Shown in pieces: positions 23,740 through 37,414 of a stretch of DNA of 64,000 nt. The stretch lies in the NCBI GenBank assembly GCA_023252195.1, contig JAHEXI010000003.1, positions 186,001 through 250,000 on the forward strand, read 5' to 3'. Under the pieces are notes generated by a model that worked only from the letters and a program-made list of their open reading frames with translations, ran no database searches and was not told the DNA's origin. Source of the stretch: Pseudonocardiales bacterium (GTDB taxonomy: Bacteria > Actinomycetota > Actinomycetes > Mycobacteriales > Pseudonocardiaceae). Position numbers and translations under genes: made by a program. The first letter of the stretch is position 1. The number at the start of each line of letters is the position of its first letter.

Positions 23740-24200
23740 CGCTGCCTCCTCGCCTTCGCTGGTCATCAACGGCCGCCGATGCCATGGAATGCATGAACCA
23801 GGGTAGGCGTTGAGACAGTTACCGGCAGGTCTTGGTTCAACTGCGAGGTAGTTTTCTTGACCCCGTTTTGACCCTCGGTAAGCCGCCCAGGTATCCTTGC
23901 TGTCGGTCCCGACTCCGGTCGGGCCGCTCTGTATGCCTGTTGGTGGTGCACCGCTGGTGGTATGGGGTCGAAAGACCTCCGCCTCCGGATCTGGCGCCGG
24001 TGCCGCCCAGCTCCCGTCGGGTTTGTACCCGACCGAGCGGCTGGGCTCACAGCGACACGCCCGACCTCGGGATACGGAGTTACCGGCCGCGGAGCATGTC
24101 GTGACCGGTCCGGTAACGCAGCATCAGATAACGCAGTAACACAGCACCGAAGCAGCACCACATGACAGAGAGCAAGCCGGAAGACGACGAAAGCTGGTTC
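23740..24200 (+). promoter_or_regulatory. str operon leader region
   Basis: Between the divergent CoA-transferase start and rpsL, no gene is supported in about 460 bases. The operon promoter is described separately. From it the rpsL leader would be about 300 bases long. Open frames across it are low-complexity and lack a family match. An ATG at 24162 is in frame with rpsL, but would add 13 unrelated residues and has no ribosome binding site. Confidence 0.5.
23868..23897 (+). promoter_or_regulatory. Candidate promoter of the rpsL-rpsG-fusA-tuf operon
   Basis: TTGACC (23868-23873) and TATCCT (23892-23897) are separated by 18 bases, near the vegetative sigma consensus. A second TTGACC lies 10 bases upstream, so alternative -35 use is possible. 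It is the only convincing promoter upstream of rpsL. Confidence 0.6.
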
Positions 24201-24575
24201 ATGCCTACCATCCAGCAGCTGGTCCGCAAGGGCCGCGAGGACAAGCTCGCGAAGACCAAGACTGCAGCGCTGAAGGGAAGCCCGCAGCGGCGCGGGGTGT
24301 GCACTCGCGTTTACACGACGACCCCGAAGAAGCCGAACTCGGCGCTGCGCAAGGTCGCCCGTGTGCGCCTGACCAGCCAGGTCGAGGTGACGGCTTACAT
24401 TCCGGGTGAGGGTCACAACCTCCAGGAACACTCCATCGTCCTGGTCCGTGGTGGTCGGGTGAAGGATCTTCCCGGTGTCCGCTACAAAATCATTCGCGGG
24501 TCGCTGGATACTCAAGGTGTAAAGGGCCGCAAGCAGGCCCGTAGTCGCTACGGCGCGAAGAAGGAGAAGGGCTGA
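24201..24575 (+). CDS. rpsL: 30S ribosomal protein S12
   Basis: A 124-residue decoding-centre protein. It starts [14 protein letters not shown] and contains [19 protein letters not shown] and [16 protein letters not shown]. The two lysines whose replacement gives streptomycin resistance (in PKKPNS and VRYK) are wild type. ATG 24201 matches the universal S12 N-terminus. The stop overlaps the rpsG start by one base (TGATG). Confidence 0.97.
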   Translation: MPTIQQLVRKGREDKLAKTKTAALKGSPQRRGVCTRVYTTTPKKPNSALRKVARVRLTSQVEVTAYIPGEGHNLQEHSIVLVRGGRVKDLPGVRYKIIRGSLDTQGVKGRKQARSRYGAKKEKG

Positions 24576-25045
24576 TGCCTCGCAAGGGTCCCGCCCCGAA
24601 GCGACCGCTGCACTCCGACCCGGTCTACGGAGCGCCGATCGTCACTCAGCTCGTCAACAAGGTCCTCGTCCGAGGCAAGCGCTCGGTGGCCGAGAAGATC
24701 GTGTACCAAGCACTGGAGGGTTGCCGGGACAAGACCGGCACCGACCCGGTGGTGACGCTCAAGCGCGCGCTGGACAACGTCAAGCCTGCGATCGAGGTGA
24801 AGAGTCGCCGGGTCGGTGGCGCTACCTACCAGGTTCCCATCGAAGTACGGCCGGTGCGCTCCACCACGCTCGCGCTTCGCTGGCTGATCACGTTTTCCCG
24901 GCAGCGGCGGGAGAAGACCATGGTGGATCGGCTGATGAATGAACTTCTCGATGCCAGCAACGGCCTCGGGGCGAGTGTGAAGCGCCGCGAGGACACCCAC
25001 AAGATGGCCGAATCGAACAAGGCCTTCGCGCACTACCGCTGGTGA
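24575..25045 (+). CDS. rpsG: 30S ribosomal protein S7
   Basis: A 156-residue primary 16S-binding protein of the small-subunit head. It begins [31 protein letters not shown], and [15 protein letters not shown] and [13 protein letters not shown] are conserved. Its start is coupled to the rpsL stop. Length is the standard 156 residues. In other bacteria S7 represses this operon by binding the rpsL-rpsG junction; the one-base overlap leaves no room for that site here. Confidence 0.97.
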   Translation: MPRKGPAPKRPLHSDPVYGAPIVTQLVNKVLVRGKRSVAEKIVYQALEGCRDKTGTDPVVTLKRALDNVKPAIEVKSRRVGGATYQVPIEVRPVRSTTLALRWLITFSRQRREKTMVDRLMNELLDASNGLGASVKRREDTHKMAESNKAFAHYRW

Positions 25046-25096
25046 CGAACCACGGTTAAGACCGACACAGTCAAGACAAGCTAGGGATGAATTCTC

Positions 25097-27193
25097 GTGG
25101 CACGTGAAGTGCTGACTGACCTCGCCAGGGTCCGCAACATCGGGATCATGGCGCATATCGACGCCGGTAAAACCACCACTACCGAGCGGGTCCTGTTCTA
25201 CACCGGGATCAACTACAAGATCGGTGAGGTGCACGACGGCGCCGCAACGATGGACTGGATGGAGGAGGAGCAGAAGCGGGGCATCACCATCACCTCCGCC
25301 GCGACCACCACCTTCTGGGCCGATCACCAGATCAACATCATCGACACCCCGGGCCACGTCGACTTCACCGTCGAGGTGGAGCGCTCGCTTCGGGTGCTCG
25401 ACGGCGCCGTCGCGGTCTTCGACGGTAAAGAGGGCGTCGAGCCCCAGTCCGAGACAGTGTGGCGGCAAGCCGACAAGTACGACGTCCCCCGCATCTGTTT
25501 CGTCAACAAGATGGACAAGCTGGGCGCGGACTTCTACTTCACCGTGCGGACCATCCGCGAGCGGCTGGGCGCTACCCCGCTGGTCATCCAGCTGCCGATC
25601 GGCTCCGAGTCCGAGTTCGAGGGTGTCGTCGATCTGGTCGGGATGCGGGCGCTGACCTGGCGTGGTGAGGTCCAGAAGGGCGAGGACTACACCGTCGAGG
25701 CGATCCCGGCGAACCTGCTCGAGACGGCGCGGGAGTACCGGGAGAAGCTGGTGGAGGCCGTCGCCGAGGCTGACGACGAGCTTATGGAGCTCTACCTCGC
25801 CAGCCAGGAGATCAGCGCGGCACAGATCAAGGCGGGCATCCGCAAGCTCACGGTGCACAGCAAGGCCTACCCGGTGCTGTGCGGCTCGGCGTTTAAGAAC
25901 AAAGGCGTGCAGCCGATGCTGGACGCGGTGATCGACTATCTGCCTTCGCCGCTGGACGTGCCACCGGTGGTGGGTTTGCTGCCCGACGGCACATCTGCGG
26001 TCCGCAAGCCCTCGACTGAGGAACCGTTCTCGGCGCTGGCCTTCAAGATCGCCGCGCACCCGTTCTTCGGCAAGCTGACCTACATCCGGGTCTACTCCGG
26101 TCGGATCGCCGCGGGCTCGCAGGTGATCAACTCGACCAAGGAGCGCAAGGAGCGCATCGGCAAGCTTTTCCAGATGCACTCCAACAAGGAGAACCCGGTC
26201 GACGACGCCCGCGCAGGTCACATCTACGCGGTGATCGGCCTGAAGGAGACGACCACCGGGGACACCCTGTGCGACCCACAGGCGCCGGTCATCCTGGAGT
26301 CGATGACCTTCCCGGAACCGGTCATCCAGGTCGCCATCGAGCCTAAGACCAAGAGTGACCAGGAGAAGCTGGGTATCGCTATCCAGAAGCTGGCCGAGGA
26401 GGATCCCACCTTCCAGGTCAAGCAGGATGACGAAACCGGTCAGACGATCATCGCTGGGATGGGCGAGCTACACCTCGAAGTACTGGTCAACCGGATGCGC
26501 AGCGACTACAAGGTCGAGGCGAACATCGGCAAGCCGCAGGTGGCTTACCGGGAGACGATCCGCAAGACGGTGGACAAGCTCGAGTACACCCACCGCAAGC
26601 AGACTGGTGGCTCCGGCCAGTTCGCTCGGGTGATCATCAAGCTGGAGCCGCTACAGAGCACCGATGGCGCGCTTTACGAGTTCGACAACAAGGTCAGCGG
26701 TGGGCGGATCCCCAGGGAGTACATCCCGTCGGTGGATGCCGGAGCGCAGGACGCGATGCAGTACGGCGTGCTCGCCGGCTATCCGCTGGTCGGCTTGAAG
26801 GTCACTCTCCTCGACGGCGCGTACCACGAGGTGGACTCCTCCGAGATGGCCTTCAAGATTGCCGGATCGATGGCCTTCAAGGAGGCCGCACGCCGGGCCG
26901 GTCCGGTGATTCTGGAGCCGATGATGGCGGTCGAGGTGACTACTCCCGAGGACTACATGGGCGACGTCATCGGTGACCTCAACTCCCGGCGGGGCCATAT
27001 TCGGCATATGGACGAGCGCAGCGGTTCCCGCATCATCAAAGCGCTGGTACCGCTGTCGGAGATGTTCGGATACGTCGGCGACCTGCGGTCGCGGACTCAG
27101 GGCCGGGCGAATTACACCATGCAGTTCGACTCCTACGCGGAGGTCCCAGCCAGCGTGTCCAAGGAGATCATCGCGAAGGCGACCGGCGAGTGA
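25097..27193 (+). CDS. fusA: Elongation factor G
   Basis: A 698-residue translocase GTPase. The G domain has P-loop [12 protein letters not shown], switch [10 protein letters not shown] and NKMD. Domains II-V follow, with the typical C-terminal [14 protein letters not shown]. It starts GTG at 25097, after AAGCTAGGGATGAATTCTC. The fusidic acid-relevant region shows no obvious loss. It is third in the str operon; tuf follows after 111 bases with its own strong ribosome site. Confidence 0.97.
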   Translation: MAREVLTDLARVRNIGIMAHIDAGKTTTTERVLFYTGINYKIGEVHDGAATMDWMEEEQKRGITITSAATTTFWADHQINIIDTPGHVDFTVEVERSLRVLDGAVAVFDGKEGVEPQSETVWRQADKYDVPRICFVNKMDKLGADFYFTVRTIRERLGATPLVIQLPIGSESEFEGVVDLVGMRALTWRGEVQKGEDYTVEAIPANLLETAREYREKLVEAVAEADDELMELYLASQEISAAQIKAGIRKLTVHSKAYPVLCGSAFKNKGVQPMLDAVIDYLPSPLDVPPVVGLLPDGTSAVRKPSTEEPFSALAFKIAAHPFFGKLTYIRVYSGRIAAGSQVINSTKERKERIGKLFQMHSNKENPVDDARAGHIYAVIGLKETTTGDTLCDPQAPVILESMTFPEPVIQVAIEPKTKSDQEKLGIAIQKLAEEDPTFQVKQDDETGQTIIAGMGELHLEVLVNRMRSDYKVEANIGKPQVAYRETIRKTVDKLEYTHRKQTGGSGQFARVIIKLEPLQSTDGALYEFDNKVSGGRIPREYIPSVDAGAQDAMQYGVLAGYPLVGLKVTLLDGAYHEVDSSEMAFKIAGSMAFKEAARRAGPVILEPMMAVEVTTPEDYMGDVIGDLNSRRGHIRHMDERSGSRIIKALVPLSEMFGYVGDLRSRTQGRANYTMQFDSYAEVPASVSKEIIAKATGE

Positions 27194-27304
27194 GCATCGC
27201 AGCGATGAGCATCATCACCTGACAGCATGCCGCTACATCTCCGACCGGTGACGGTCCCGCAGATCAAGCGGATCCAAGAGAACGAGTCCAGGAGGACGAG
27301 ACCA

Positions 27305-28498
<1,194 letters not shown>

Positions 28499-28824
28499 GG
28501 CAGTGAGGACCCGCCGACCGGGTGTCGGCGGGTCCTCCCCGGATTTGGTCGGCGATCACCTATCGCCTATCATGAACCGGTTGCTCGGTACGACCAGCCG
28601 GCTCAGCGGATCCAGGTTCGCTGCGATGCGCGCACCTTCCGCGGATAGCACGGCTAGCAACCATCAGGGGCACTGATCTGCGGCACAGATTTGGGCGCCG
28701 AGCGCGACACACCCGACCTCGGGGACCGGTGCGGGGTAGGGCTGAGACTGGGTTGCAATGCCAGTCTAGGCCTGGCCAGTACGACGAGATCCGCGGCACG
28801 AGACTGACAGGACGGCAAGCCACC
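28499..28824 (+). promoter_or_regulatory. S10 operon upstream region
   Basis: About 325 bases without a gene separate tuf from rpsJ. After the tuf terminator there is a small AGACTGG-N9-CCAGTCT stem at 28745-28767, roughly 57 bases before rpsJ. I could not name a promoter with confidence; it should lie here because the tuf terminator is strong. Confidence 0.4.
28505..28537 (+). terminator. tuf terminator
   Basis: Perfect 14-bp stem GAGGACCCGCCGAC / GTCGGCGGGTCCTC with a 5-base loop, 7 bases after the tuf stop. It closes the str operon. Confidence 0.85.
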
Positions 28825-29130
28825 ATGGCGGGACAGAAGATCCGCATCCGGCTCAAAGCCTACGACCACGAGGCAATCGACGCTTCCGCGCGCAAAATCG
28901 TCGAAACTGTGACGCGCACCGGCGCGCGAGTGGTCGGACCGGTGCCGCTGCCGACCGAGAAGAACGTGTACTGCGTCATCCGCTCCCCGCACAAGTACAA
29001 GGATTCCCGGGAGCACTTCGAGATGCGCACGCACAAGCGGCTGATCGACATTCTCGACCCGACGCCCAAGACGGTGGACGCGCTGATGCGCATCGACCTG
29101 CCGGCCAGCGTCGACGTCAACATCCAGTAA
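28825..29130 (+). CDS. rpsJ: 30S ribosomal protein S10
   Basis: A 101-residue head protein that also binds NusG/NusB in antitermination. It starts [19 protein letters not shown], the normal actinobacterial N-terminus. [42 protein letters not shown] is conserved in segments. ATG 28825 is the first codon with homology; AGGACGG precedes it. It leads the S10-spc gene block, which runs to map with very short spacers. Confidence 0.97.
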   Translation: MAGQKIRIRLKAYDHEAIDASARKIVETVTRTGARVVGPVPLPTEKNVYCVIRSPHKYKDSREHFEMRTHKRLIDILDPTPKTVDALMRIDLPASVDVNIQ

Positions 29131-29139
29131 GGCCGGGCA

Positions 29140-29817
29140 ATGACAGCGACTGATTCGGAGCAGGTCGGTAGGACCGTGACGGGGATACTGGGCACCAAGC
29201 TCGGGATGACTCAGGTCTTCGACGACAACAATAGGATCGTGCCGGTCACCGTGGTGGCCGCCGGACCATGCGTAGTGATCGGGATCCGTACCCTCGAAAA
29301 GGACGGTTATCCCGCGGTGCAGCTGGCCTACGGCGCCATCGACCCGCGCAAGGTCACCAAGCCGGTGGCCGGGCAGTACGCCGCGGCGAGTGTCACACCG
29401 CGCCGGCACCTGGTGGAGCTGCGTACCGTCGACGCGGCGGAGTATCAGATCGGCCAGGAAGTCACCGCCGAGGTGTTCGCCGCTGGGGCCGTGGTTGACG
29501 TGGTCGGCACCAGCAAGGGCAAGGGCACCGCCGGGGTGATGAAGCGGCATGGATTCAAGGGCCTTGGAGCCAGCCACGGCACCCAGCGCAAGCACCGCTC
29601 GCCGGGTTCGATCGGCGGCTGTGCCACCCCGAGCCGGGTGTTCAAGGGAACCCGGATGGCTGGCCGGATGGGTCACGTCCGGGTGACCACCCAGAACCTC
29701 ACTGTGCACCGCGTCGAAGCGGAGTCGGGGCTGCTGCTGATCAAGGGCGCGGTGCCGGGTCCCAAGGGCGGCTTGGTCCTGGTCAAGACGGCAGCGAAGG
29801 GCGGTGTGCAGCAGTGA
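29140..29817 (+). CDS. rplC: 50S ribosomal protein L3
   Basis: A 225-residue large-subunit assembly protein near the peptidyl-transferase centre. [25 protein letters not shown] is the canonical N-terminal stretch. [22 protein letters not shown] marks the loop that reaches the catalytic centre. From ATG 29140 the protein has about 12 extra residues before the usual start; a GTG at 29176 would remove them. AAGG before 29140 favours the longer form. Its stop overlaps rplD. Confidence 0.96.
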   Translation: MTATDSEQVGRTVTGILGTKLGMTQVFDDNNRIVPVTVVAAGPCVVIGIRTLEKDGYPAVQLAYGAIDPRKVTKPVAGQYAAASVTPRRHLVELRTVDAAEYQIGQEVTAEVFAAGAVVDVVGTSKGKGTAGVMKRHGFKGLGASHGTQRKHRSPGSIGGCATPSRVFKGTRMAGRMGHVRVTTQNLTVHRVEAESGLLLIKGAVPGPKGGLVLVKTAAKGGVQQ

Positions 29818-30527
29818 GCCCAAAAACGACCGCAGAAGCGAGAACGGTCGAGGTGCGAACCCCCAGCGGTGCCACCGCGGGCACCGCTGAGCTGCCCGCC
29901 GAGATCTTCGATGCGCCGGCGAACATCCCGTTGATGCATCAGGTGGTGGTCGCCCAGCTGGCGGCGGCGCGGCAGGGCACGCACAGTACCAAGACCCGAG
30001 GCGAGGTCAGCGGTGGTGGCACCAAGCCCTACCGGCAGAAGGGCACCGGACGCGCCCGCCAGGGTTCGATCCGCGCACCGCAGTTCACCGGTGGTGGCAT
30101 CGTGCACGGTCCACAGCCGCGCGACTACAGCCAGCGGACCCCGAAGAAGATGAAAGCGGCCGCGCTTCGCGGTGCGCTGTCGGACCGGGCCCGCGACGGG
30201 CGGGTGCACGTGATCTCCGCCCTCGTCACGGGTGACGCGCCGTCGACTAAGACCGCTCGCACCGTCCTCGAGGCGCTGGCCGGGCAAAGCACGAAACTGC
30301 TGGTGGTGATCACCCGCGCCGACGAGGTGAGCCGCCGCAGCCTGCGCAACCTGCCCTCGGTGCACGTGCTGACCTTCGACCAGCTCAACACTTACGACGT
30401 GCTGAGCAACGACGAGGTGGTGTTCACCGTGGACGCCCTGCAGGCCTTCCTGGCTGGGCGCAGCGGGCGCACCACGGTTGCCGGCAGCTCGGTTGCAGCT
30501 AACACCGTGCAGGAGGCAGCGCGATGA
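29814..30527 (+). CDS. rplD: 50S ribosomal protein L4
   Basis: A 237-residue protein lining the exit tunnel; in some bacteria it represses the S10 operon. The tunnel loop [23 protein letters not shown] is intact, followed by [15 protein letters not shown]. The GTG start overlaps the rplC stop, and the stop overlaps the rplW start (ATGA), so translation is coupled on both sides. A 25-residue serine/alanine-rich C-terminal tail is an actinobacterial extension. Confidence 0.96.
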   Translation: MSPKTTAEARTVEVRTPSGATAGTAELPAEIFDAPANIPLMHQVVVAQLAAARQGTHSTKTRGEVSGGGTKPYRQKGTGRARQGSIRAPQFTGGGIVHGPQPRDYSQRTPKKMKAAALRGALSDRARDGRVHVISALVTGDAPSTKTARTVLEALAGQSTKLLVVITRADEVSRRSLRNLPSVHVLTFDQLNTYDVLSNDEVVFTVDALQAFLAGRSGRTTVAGSSVAANTVQEAAR

Positions 30528-30823
30528 TCCCCGATCCCCGTGACGTGATCCGCAGACCGGTCATCTCGGAGAAGAGCTACGGCCTGCTGGATCAGCACAA
30601 GTACACCTTTCTGGTCGCTCCGCACGCGAACAAGACCGAGATCAAGATCGCGGTCGAGAAGGTTTTCGGGGTGAAGGTGCTCAGCGTGAACACCCTCAAC
30701 CGCGCGGGCAAGCGCAAGCGGACCAAGTTCGGGTACGGCAAGCGCAAGGATACCAAGCGGGCGATCGTGACGCTGTCACCGGAGAGCAAGCCGATCGAGA
30801 TCTTCGGCGGGCCGGCCGCGTGA
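30524..30823 (+). CDS. rplW: 50S ribosomal protein L23
   Basis: A 99-residue protein at the tunnel exit that docks SRP and trigger factor. [23 protein letters not shown] and [22 protein letters not shown] are diagnostic. Translation is coupled to rplD by the ATGA overlap. Length is standard. Confidence 0.96.
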   Translation: MIPDPRDVIRRPVISEKSYGLLDQHKYTFLVAPHANKTEIKIAVEKVFGVKVLSVNTLNRAGKRKRTKFGYGKRKDTKRAIVTLSPESKPIEIFGGPAA

Positions 30824-30839
30824 GCGAGGACGGATAGAC

Positions 30840-31673
30840 ATGGGCATCCGCAAGTACAAGCCGACGACCGCGGGCCGTCGCGGTTCCAGCGTCGCCGACT
30901 TCGCCGAGATCACCCGGGACCACCCGGAGAAATCGTTGGTCCGGCCGCTGCACAGCAAGGGCGGTCGGAACTCCTACGGTCGGATCACGACCCGGCACCA
31001 GGGCGGCGGGCACAAGCGTGCGTACCGCCTGATCGATTTCCGGCGGGCGGACAAGGACGGCGTGCCAGCGAAGGTCGCGCATATCGAGTACGACCCGAAC
31101 CGCACCGCCCGGATCGCCCTGCTGCACTACGCCGACGGTGAAAAGCGCTACATCATCGCGCCGGAAAAACTGCGCCAGGGCGATACGGTGGAGAACGGTC
31201 CGAAGGCTGACATCAAGCCGGGCAACAGCCTGCCGTTGCGCAATATCCCGGTCGGCACGGTGGTACACGCGATCGAGCTCCGGCCCGGCGGCGGAGCGAA
31301 GATCGCCCGCTCGGCTGGCGCGCGAGTCCAGCTGGTGGCCAAGGACGGTCCCTATGGCCAGCTGCGGATGCCCTCAGGGGAGATCCGTAACGTCGACGTC
31401 CGGTGCCGTGCCACGGTAGGTGAGGTCGGCAACTCCGAACAGGGCAACATCAACTGGGGCAAAGCCGGCCGGATGCGCTGGAAGGGCAAGCGTCCGACGG
31501 TTCGCGGGGTCGTGATGAACCCGGTTGATCACCCTCACGGTGGTGGTGAGGGTAAGACCTCTGGTGGCCGCCACCCGGTGAACCCAGCCGGTAAGCCCGA
31601 AGGTCGCACCCGGCGTCACAAGGCCAGCGACACGTTGATCGTCCGCCGCCGCCGTACCGGCAAGAAGCGCTGA
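30840..31673 (+). CDS. rplB: 50S ribosomal protein L2
   Basis: A 277-residue primary 23S-binding protein required for subunit association and peptidyl transfer. It begins [24 protein letters not shown]. The C-terminal part includes [24 protein letters not shown], with the functionally important His. Length matches the family. It lies 16 bases after rplW and 17 before rpsS. Confidence 0.97.
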   Translation: MGIRKYKPTTAGRRGSSVADFAEITRDHPEKSLVRPLHSKGGRNSYGRITTRHQGGGHKRAYRLIDFRRADKDGVPAKVAHIEYDPNRTARIALLHYADGEKRYIIAPEKLRQGDTVENGPKADIKPGNSLPLRNIPVGTVVHAIELRPGGGAKIARSAGARVQLVAKDGPYGQLRMPSGEIRNVDVRCRATVGEVGNSEQGNINWGKAGRMRWKGKRPTVRGVVMNPVDHPHGGGEGKTSGGRHPVNPAGKPEGRTRRHKASDTLIVRRRRTGKKR

Positions 31674-31690
31674 GCAGGAGGGGTGCAAGC

Positions 31691-31972
31691 ATGCCACGTA
31701 GCCTGAAGAAGGGCCCGTTCATCGACGACCACCTGCTCAAGAAGGTGGACGCGGCTAACGAGGCCGGCAGCAAGCAGGTGATCAGAACCTGGTCGCGCCG
31801 TTCCACGATCATTCCCGACATGATCGGCCACACCATCGCGGTACACGACGGGCGCAAACACGTGCCGATCTTCATCAGCGAGGCGATGGTCGGCCACAAG
31901 CTTGGTGAGTTCGCGCCCACCCGCACGTTCCGGGGTCATATCAAAGACGACCGACGAGCGCGGCGGCGCTGA
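31691..31972 (+). CDS. rpsS: 30S ribosomal protein S19
   Basis: A 93-residue head protein. It starts [19 protein letters not shown] and includes [24 protein letters not shown]. Length is standard. AGGAGGGG precedes the ATG. It is part of the continuous S10 operon. Confidence 0.97.
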   Translation: MPRSLKKGPFIDDHLLKKVDAANEAGSKQVIRTWSRRSTIIPDMIGHTIAVHDGRKHVPIFISEAMVGHKLGEFAPTRTFRGHIKDDRRARRR

Positions 31973-32045
31973 GCCGGTGAGCAGGCCCGACATGCCGGAT
32001 GACCAAGCGGCCCGAAGCGACGAAAAGACGAAGAGGTAGCAGCGC

Positions 32046-33433
<1,388 letters not shown>

Positions 33434-33436
33434 GAC

Positions 33437-33856
33437 GTGCTAGTTCCACGCAAGATCAAGCATCGCAAGCAGCACTCACCAGGTCGGTCGGGTATGGCCA
33501 CCGGCGGTACCCAGGTCACCTTCGGGGACTTCGGGATCCAGGCTCTGGAACCGGCCTACGTGACCAACCGGCAGATCGAGTCCGCCCGTATCGCGATCAA
33601 CCGGCATATCCGCCGCGGCGGCAAGGTCTGGATCACTATTTTCCCGGACCGGCCACTGACCAAGAAACCGGCGGAAACCCGGATGGGATCCGGCAAGGGC
33701 TCACCCGAGTTCTGGGTAGCCAATGTCAAGCCAGGTCGGATCATGTTCGAGATGGCTTACCCGAATGAATCGGTCGCCCGCGAGGCGTTGCGCCGCGCGA
33801 TGCACAAGCTGCCGATGAAGTGCCGGATCGTGACCCGCGAGGGGGTGGACTTCTGA
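33437..33856 (+). CDS. rplP: 50S ribosomal protein L16
   Basis: A 139-residue protein near the A-site tRNA elbow. [35 protein letters not shown] and [31 protein letters not shown] are diagnostic in segments. Starts GTG; its stop overlaps the rpmC start (TGATG). Some positions that are Arg in most relatives are Lys here, without breaking any motif. Confidence 0.96.
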   Translation: MLVPRKIKHRKQHSPGRSGMATGGTQVTFGDFGIQALEPAYVTNRQIESARIAINRHIRRGGKVWITIFPDRPLTKKPAETRMGSGKGSPEFWVANVKPGRIMFEMAYPNESVAREALRRAMHKLPMKCRIVTREGVDF

Positions 33857-34104
33857 TGGCAACCACCACCGCCGCGAGCGAGCTGCGCGAGCTCACCGAC
33901 GACGAACTGGTATTGCGGCTTCGCGAGTCCAAGGAAGAGCTGTTCAACTTGCGTTTCCAGATGGCCACCGGACAGATGGACAACAACCGACGACTGCGCA
34001 CGGTCCGACGTGATATTGCCCGCATCTATACCGTGATGCACGAGCGTGAGCTGGGTCTGTCGGTGTCTCCGGACGCCGTTGCCGGAAGTGAGGGTGCGGC
34101 ATGA
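33856..34104 (+). CDS. rpmC: 50S ribosomal protein L29
   Basis: An 82-residue tunnel-exit protein. [40 protein letters not shown] is the L29 helical hairpin. ATG 33856 overlaps the rplP stop, and a longer upstream frame lies inside rplP. Its stop overlaps the rpsQ start by 4 bases. Confidence 0.95.
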   Translation: MATTTAASELRELTDDELVLRLRESKEELFNLRFQMATGQMDNNRRLRTVRRDIARIYTVMHERELGLSVSPDAVAGSEGAA

Positions 34105-34364
34105 ACGATGAGCAGCGGAATAAAAGAAAGGTCCGGGAGGGTTACGTCGTCTCGGACAAGATGGATAAGACGGTCGTCGTGGCGTTGGAGGACCGCAAGA
34201 AGCATCCGCTGTACGGCAAGGTGCTGCGCTCCACCACAAAGGTCAAAGCGCACGACGAGGCCAACGTCGCGGGGGTCGGTGACCGGGTGCAGCTGATGGA
34301 GACCCGTCCGCTGTCGGCGACCAAGCGCTGGCGGCTGGTCCAGATCCTCGAGAAGGCCAAGTGA
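34101..34364 (+). CDS. rpsQ: 30S ribosomal protein S17
   Basis: An 87-residue OB-fold protein that binds 16S rRNA early in assembly. [35 protein letters not shown] and [21 protein letters not shown] are diagnostic. The ATG overlaps the rpmC stop. Confidence 0.96.
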   Translation: MNDEQRNKRKVREGYVVSDKMDKTVVVALEDRKKHPLYGKVLRSTTKVKAHDEANVAGVGDRVQLMETRPLSATKRWRLVQILEKAK

Positions 34365-34404
34365 ACCAGGTGGGCGGCGAGAAGGACCACGAGAAGGAGT
34401 TGAC

Positions 34405-34773
34405 GTGATCCAGCAGGAATCGCGACTGCGGGTTGCCGACAACACGGGTGCCAAGGAGATTCTGTGCATTCGGGTGCTCGGCGGTAGCTCGCGGCGCTAC
34501 GCCGGCATCGGGGACATCATCGTGGCGACCGTCAAGGAAGCCATTCCCGGAGCCAACGTCAAGCGCGGCGATGTGGTGAAGGCCGTCATCGTACGCACCG
34601 TCAAGGAGAAGCGCCGACCGGACGGTTCCTACATCCGGTTCGACGAGAACGCCGCTGTACTGATCAAGCCCGACGGTGAGCCGCGCGGCACCCGGATCTT
34701 CGGTCCGGTCGGTCGGGAGCTCCGGGACAAGCGGTTCATGAAAATCATCTCGCTGGCCCCGGAGGTGCTCTGA
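34405..34773 (+). CDS. rplN: 50S ribosomal protein L14
   Basis: A 122-residue protein at the subunit interface. It starts with GTG and reads [27 protein letters not shown], with the conserved C-terminal [14 protein letters not shown]. Length is exactly standard. GAGAAGGAG precedes the start. Confidence 0.97.
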   Translation: MIQQESRLRVADNTGAKEILCIRVLGGSSRRYAGIGDIIVATVKEAIPGANVKRGDVVKAVIVRTVKEKRRPDGSYIRFDENAAVLIKPDGEPRGTRIFGPVGRELRDKRFMKIISLAPEVL

Positions 34774-34775
34774 CC

Positions 34776-35090
34776 ATGAGAATCCGCAAAGGCGACACGG
34801 TTGTAGTTATTGCCGGCAAGGACAAAGGCGCCAAGGGCAAGGTGATCCAGGCCTACCCGGATGCTGGGCGGGTGCTGGTAGAAGGCGTAAACCGAATCAA
34901 GAAGCACACCCGGATCAGTCGCACCCAGCGCGGTGCGCAAAGTGGCGGAATTGTCACGCAGGAGGCCTCCATCGACGTGTCGAACGTCATGGTCGTCGAC
35001 TCCAGCGGCAAGCCGGCCCGGGTGGGTTACCGCAATGATGACGAGGGTAAGCGCGTGCGCGTGTCGCGGCGCACCGGCAAGGATGTCTGA
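34776..35090 (+). CDS. rplX: 50S ribosomal protein L24
   Basis: A 104-residue KOW-domain assembly initiator. [23 protein letters not shown] is the KOW motif, followed by [11 protein letters not shown] and [18 protein letters not shown]. It begins 3 bases after rplN. Confidence 0.96.
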   Translation: MRIRKGDTVVVIAGKDKGAKGKVIQAYPDAGRVLVEGVNRIKKHTRISRTQRGAQSGGIVTQEASIDVSNVMVVDSSGKPARVGYRNDDEGKRVRVSRRTGKDV

Positions 35091-35091
35091 G

Positions 35092-35685
35092 ATGACTGTG
35101 ACTTCTACGACTTCTACGGTAGGAAGCGAACGTGCGGTGACGATGCCGAGGCTCAAGGCCCGGTACCGCGACGAGATCGTCGGCGCGTTGCGCGAGCAGT
35201 TCAACTACGCCAACGCGATGCAGGTACCCGGGATGGTCAAGGTCGTAGTGAACATGGGCGTTGGCGAGGCCGCTCGGGACGCCAAGCTGATGGACGGCGC
35301 CGTGCGGGATCTCGCTACGATCACTGGCCAGAAGCCGCAGGTGAAGCGGGCTCGCAAGTCGGTCGCGCAGTTCAAGTTGCGCGAGGGGATGCCGATCGGC
35401 GCCAAGGTGACTCTGCGCGGCGTCCGGATGTGGGAGTTTCTGGACCGGCTGCTGTCGATCGCACTGCCCCGTATCCGCGATTTCCGTGGTCTGTCGCCGA
35501 CCCAGTTCGACGGTCACGGTAACTACACCTTCGGGCTCAACGAACAGTCGATGTTCCGCGAGATAAACCCGGACAACATCGACCGCCCGCGCGGCATGGA
35601 TATCACTGTGGTCACTTCCGCGACCACCGACGAAGAAGGCCGGGCGCTGCTGCGTCGTCTGGGCTTCCCCTTCAAGGAGAGCTGA
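35092..35685 (+). CDS. rplE: 50S ribosomal protein L5
   Basis: A 197-residue 5S rRNA-binding protein. The core runs from [11 protein letters not shown] through [58 protein letters not shown] and [23 protein letters not shown] 35092 gives a 17-residue threonine/serine N-terminal extension; an internal ATG at 35143 would start at MPRLKARY. Its stop overlaps the rpsN start (TGATG). Confidence 0.95.
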   Translation: MTVTSTTSTVGSERAVTMPRLKARYRDEIVGALREQFNYANAMQVPGMVKVVVNMGVGEAARDAKLMDGAVRDLATITGQKPQVKRARKSVAQFKLREGMPIGAKVTLRGVRMWEFLDRLLSIALPRIRDFRGLSPTQFDGHGNYTFGLNEQSMFREINPDNIDRPRGMDITVVTSATTDEEGRALLRRLGFPFKES

Positions 35686-35870
35686 TGGCGAAGAAGGCGC
35701 TGGTCATCAAAGCCGCGCGCAAGCCCAAGTTCGCGGTGCGGGGTTACACCCGTTGCCAGCGCTGCGGGCGACCCAAGGCGGTCTACCGAAAGTTCGGGCT
35801 ATGTCGGATCTGCCTGCGCCAGATGGCCCACCGGGGCGAGCTCCCCGGCGTGAGCAAGTCCTCATGGTAG
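35685..35870 (+). CDS. rpsN: 30S ribosomal protein S14, zinc-binding type Z
   Basis: A 61-residue short S14. The zinc ribbon is [21 protein letters not shown], giving C-x2-C...C-x2-C. The length and cysteines mark the type Z form that many actinobacteria pair with a cysteine-free paralogue expressed under zinc limitation. No such paralogue is in the window. Coupled to rplE. Confidence 0.96.
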   Translation: MAKKALVIKAARKPKFAVRGYTRCQRCGRPKAVYRKFGLCRICLRQMAHRGELPGVSKSSW

Positions 35871-35976
35871 AGCGCTTCGCGCCCCACCAGGTGAGTGGTC
35901 GCCACTCACCGGACGCAGCTAATAGTCGCCGTAGGCCCGGACGGGAACCGCGGCGGGAAGGGATCACGAGCTCGCC

Positions 35977-36375
35977 ATGACGATGACCGATCCGATCGCA
36001 GACATGTTGACCCGGCTGCGGAACGCGAACTCGGCCTATCACGACCGGGTCGTGATGCCGCACTCCAAGATCAAGGTCAACATTGCCGAGATCCTCCAAC
36101 GGGAGGGTTACATCTCGGGCTTCCACGCTGAGGACGCACCCGTAGGGAAGTCTTTGGTAGTGGAACTGAAGTTCGGTCCAAACCGGGAGCGCAGCATTGC
36201 TGGCCTGCGCCGGGTGTCGAAGCCTGGCCTGCGGGTATACGCCAAGTCGACCTCGCTGCCCAAGGTGCTCGGCGGCCTCGGTGTGGCGATCATCTCCACA
36301 TCCACAGGGCTGCTCACCGACCGGCAGGCCGCTAAGAAGCGCGTGGGCGGGGAAGTCCTCGCCTTCGTCTGGTGA
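35977..36375 (+). CDS. rpsH: 30S ribosomal protein S8
   Basis: A 132-residue assembly protein and, in some bacteria, the spc operon repressor. [22 protein letters not shown] and the C-terminal [26 protein letters not shown] are diagnostic. A spacer of 106 bases before it is the widest between the S10-spc genes after rpsJ and could host regulation, but no clear structure was identified. Confidence 0.96.
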   Translation: MTMTDPIADMLTRLRNANSAYHDRVVMPHSKIKVNIAEILQREGYISGFHAEDAPVGKSLVVELKFGPNRERSIAGLRRVSKPGLRVYAKSTSLPKVLGGLGVAIISTSTGLLTDRQAAKKRVGGEVLAFVW

Positions 36376-36391
36376 GAGGGGAGCAGCGGAG

Positions 36392-36931
36392 ATGTCTCGC
36401 ATCGGGAAGCAGCCGATCATCGTTCCGACCGGCGTCGATGTGGTCATCGACGGGCGCACCGTGACAGTGCAGGGCCCCAAGGGCGTCCTGTCGCACACCG
36501 TGCCCGAGCCGATCACCGTAGCGTGGGAGCAGGACGGTACCCTGCTGGTCCAGCGGCCGAATGATGAACGGCGCAGCAAGTCACTGCACGGGCTGTCTCG
36601 GACTTTGGTGAACAACATGGTTCTCGGGGTCAGCCAGGGATACGAGAAGCGCATGGAGATCCACGGCGTCGGCTACCGCGTGGTGGCCAAAGGCTCGGAT
36701 CTGGAGTTCTCGTTGGGCTATAGCCACCCGGTGCCGATCAAGGCGCCCGATGGCATCAGGTTCACGGTGGAAAGCCCAACGCGATTCTCCGTGGCCGGGA
36801 TTCACAAGCAGGCGGTCGGCGAGATCGCTGCGACCATCCGTAGGTTGCGGCGTCCTGACCCTTACAAGGGCAAAGGCGTCCGCTACGCGGGCGAGAAGAT
36901 CCGACGCAAGGTCGGGAAGACGGGTAAGTGA
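36392..36931 (+). CDS. rplF: 50S ribosomal protein L6
   Basis: A 179-residue protein near the sarcin-ricin loop. [21 protein letters not shown] and [27 protein letters not shown] bound the two-domain fold. ATG 36392 is chosen for homology; AGGGGAGCAGCGG precedes it. Its stop overlaps the rplR GTG. Confidence 0.97.
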   Translation: MSRIGKQPIIVPTGVDVVIDGRTVTVQGPKGVLSHTVPEPITVAWEQDGTLLVQRPNDERRSKSLHGLSRTLVNNMVLGVSQGYEKRMEIHGVGYRVVAKGSDLEFSLGYSHPVPIKAPDGIRFTVESPTRFSVAGIHKQAVGEIAATIRRLRRPDPYKGKGVRYAGEKIRRKVGKTGK

Positions 36932-37344
36932 TCATGGCTGAGGCAGCAACTGCCAGTACTACGAAGCGGCCGAGCGTCGGCACGGACGTTTCGACCCGAC
37001 GCCGGCTGGCGAGGGCGCGGCGGCATTTCCGGCTGCGCAAGAAGGTCAGCGGTTCCCCGGAGCGCCCACGCCTGGTGGTCAACCGCTCGTCTCGGCACAT
37101 CGCCGTGCAGCTCGTGGACGATCTGGCCGGACATACCTTGGCTGCGGCGTCGAGCATCGAGCCGGACGTCCGCGCCATCGACGGGGACAAGAAGGCCAGG
37201 GCGGTCAAGGTCGGCGAGCTGATCGCGGCCCGGGCCAAGGCGGTGGGTGTGGAGCGGGTGGTCTTCGACCGCGGCGGCTATGACTACCACGGTCGGATCG
37301 CGGTGTTGGCCGACGCCGCCCGCGAAGCCGGCCTGGAGTTCTGA
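36928..37344 (+). CDS. rplR: 50S ribosomal protein L18
   Basis: A 138-residue 5S rRNA-binding protein. [27 protein letters not shown] and [26 protein letters not shown] are diagnostic. Start could be GTG 36928 (4-base overlap with rplF) or ATG 36934; both give the same core with a short unconserved N-terminus. Confidence 0.95.
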   Translation: MIMAEAATASTTKRPSVGTDVSTRRRLARARRHFRLRKKVSGSPERPRLVVNRSSRHIAVQLVDDLAGHTLAAASSIEPDVRAIDGDKKARAVKVGELIAARAKAVGVERVVFDRGGYDYHGRIAVLADAAREAGLEF

Positions 37345-37414
37345 TGTTCGACACCACGATGTTCGATCGGCACCCAAGACAACAACGGCACCTGACCAAC
37401 GGAAGGAACGCCTG

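Noticed and set aside
23740-24200. A 90-codon frame in the rpsL leader as a leader peptide
   Set aside because: There is no convincing ribosome site, and the frame lacks codon bias typical of the neighbouring genes.
24548-26221. A 557-codon open frame opposite rpsG and fusA
   Set aside because: Antisense shadow of strongly biased coding sequence; no domain or start signal.
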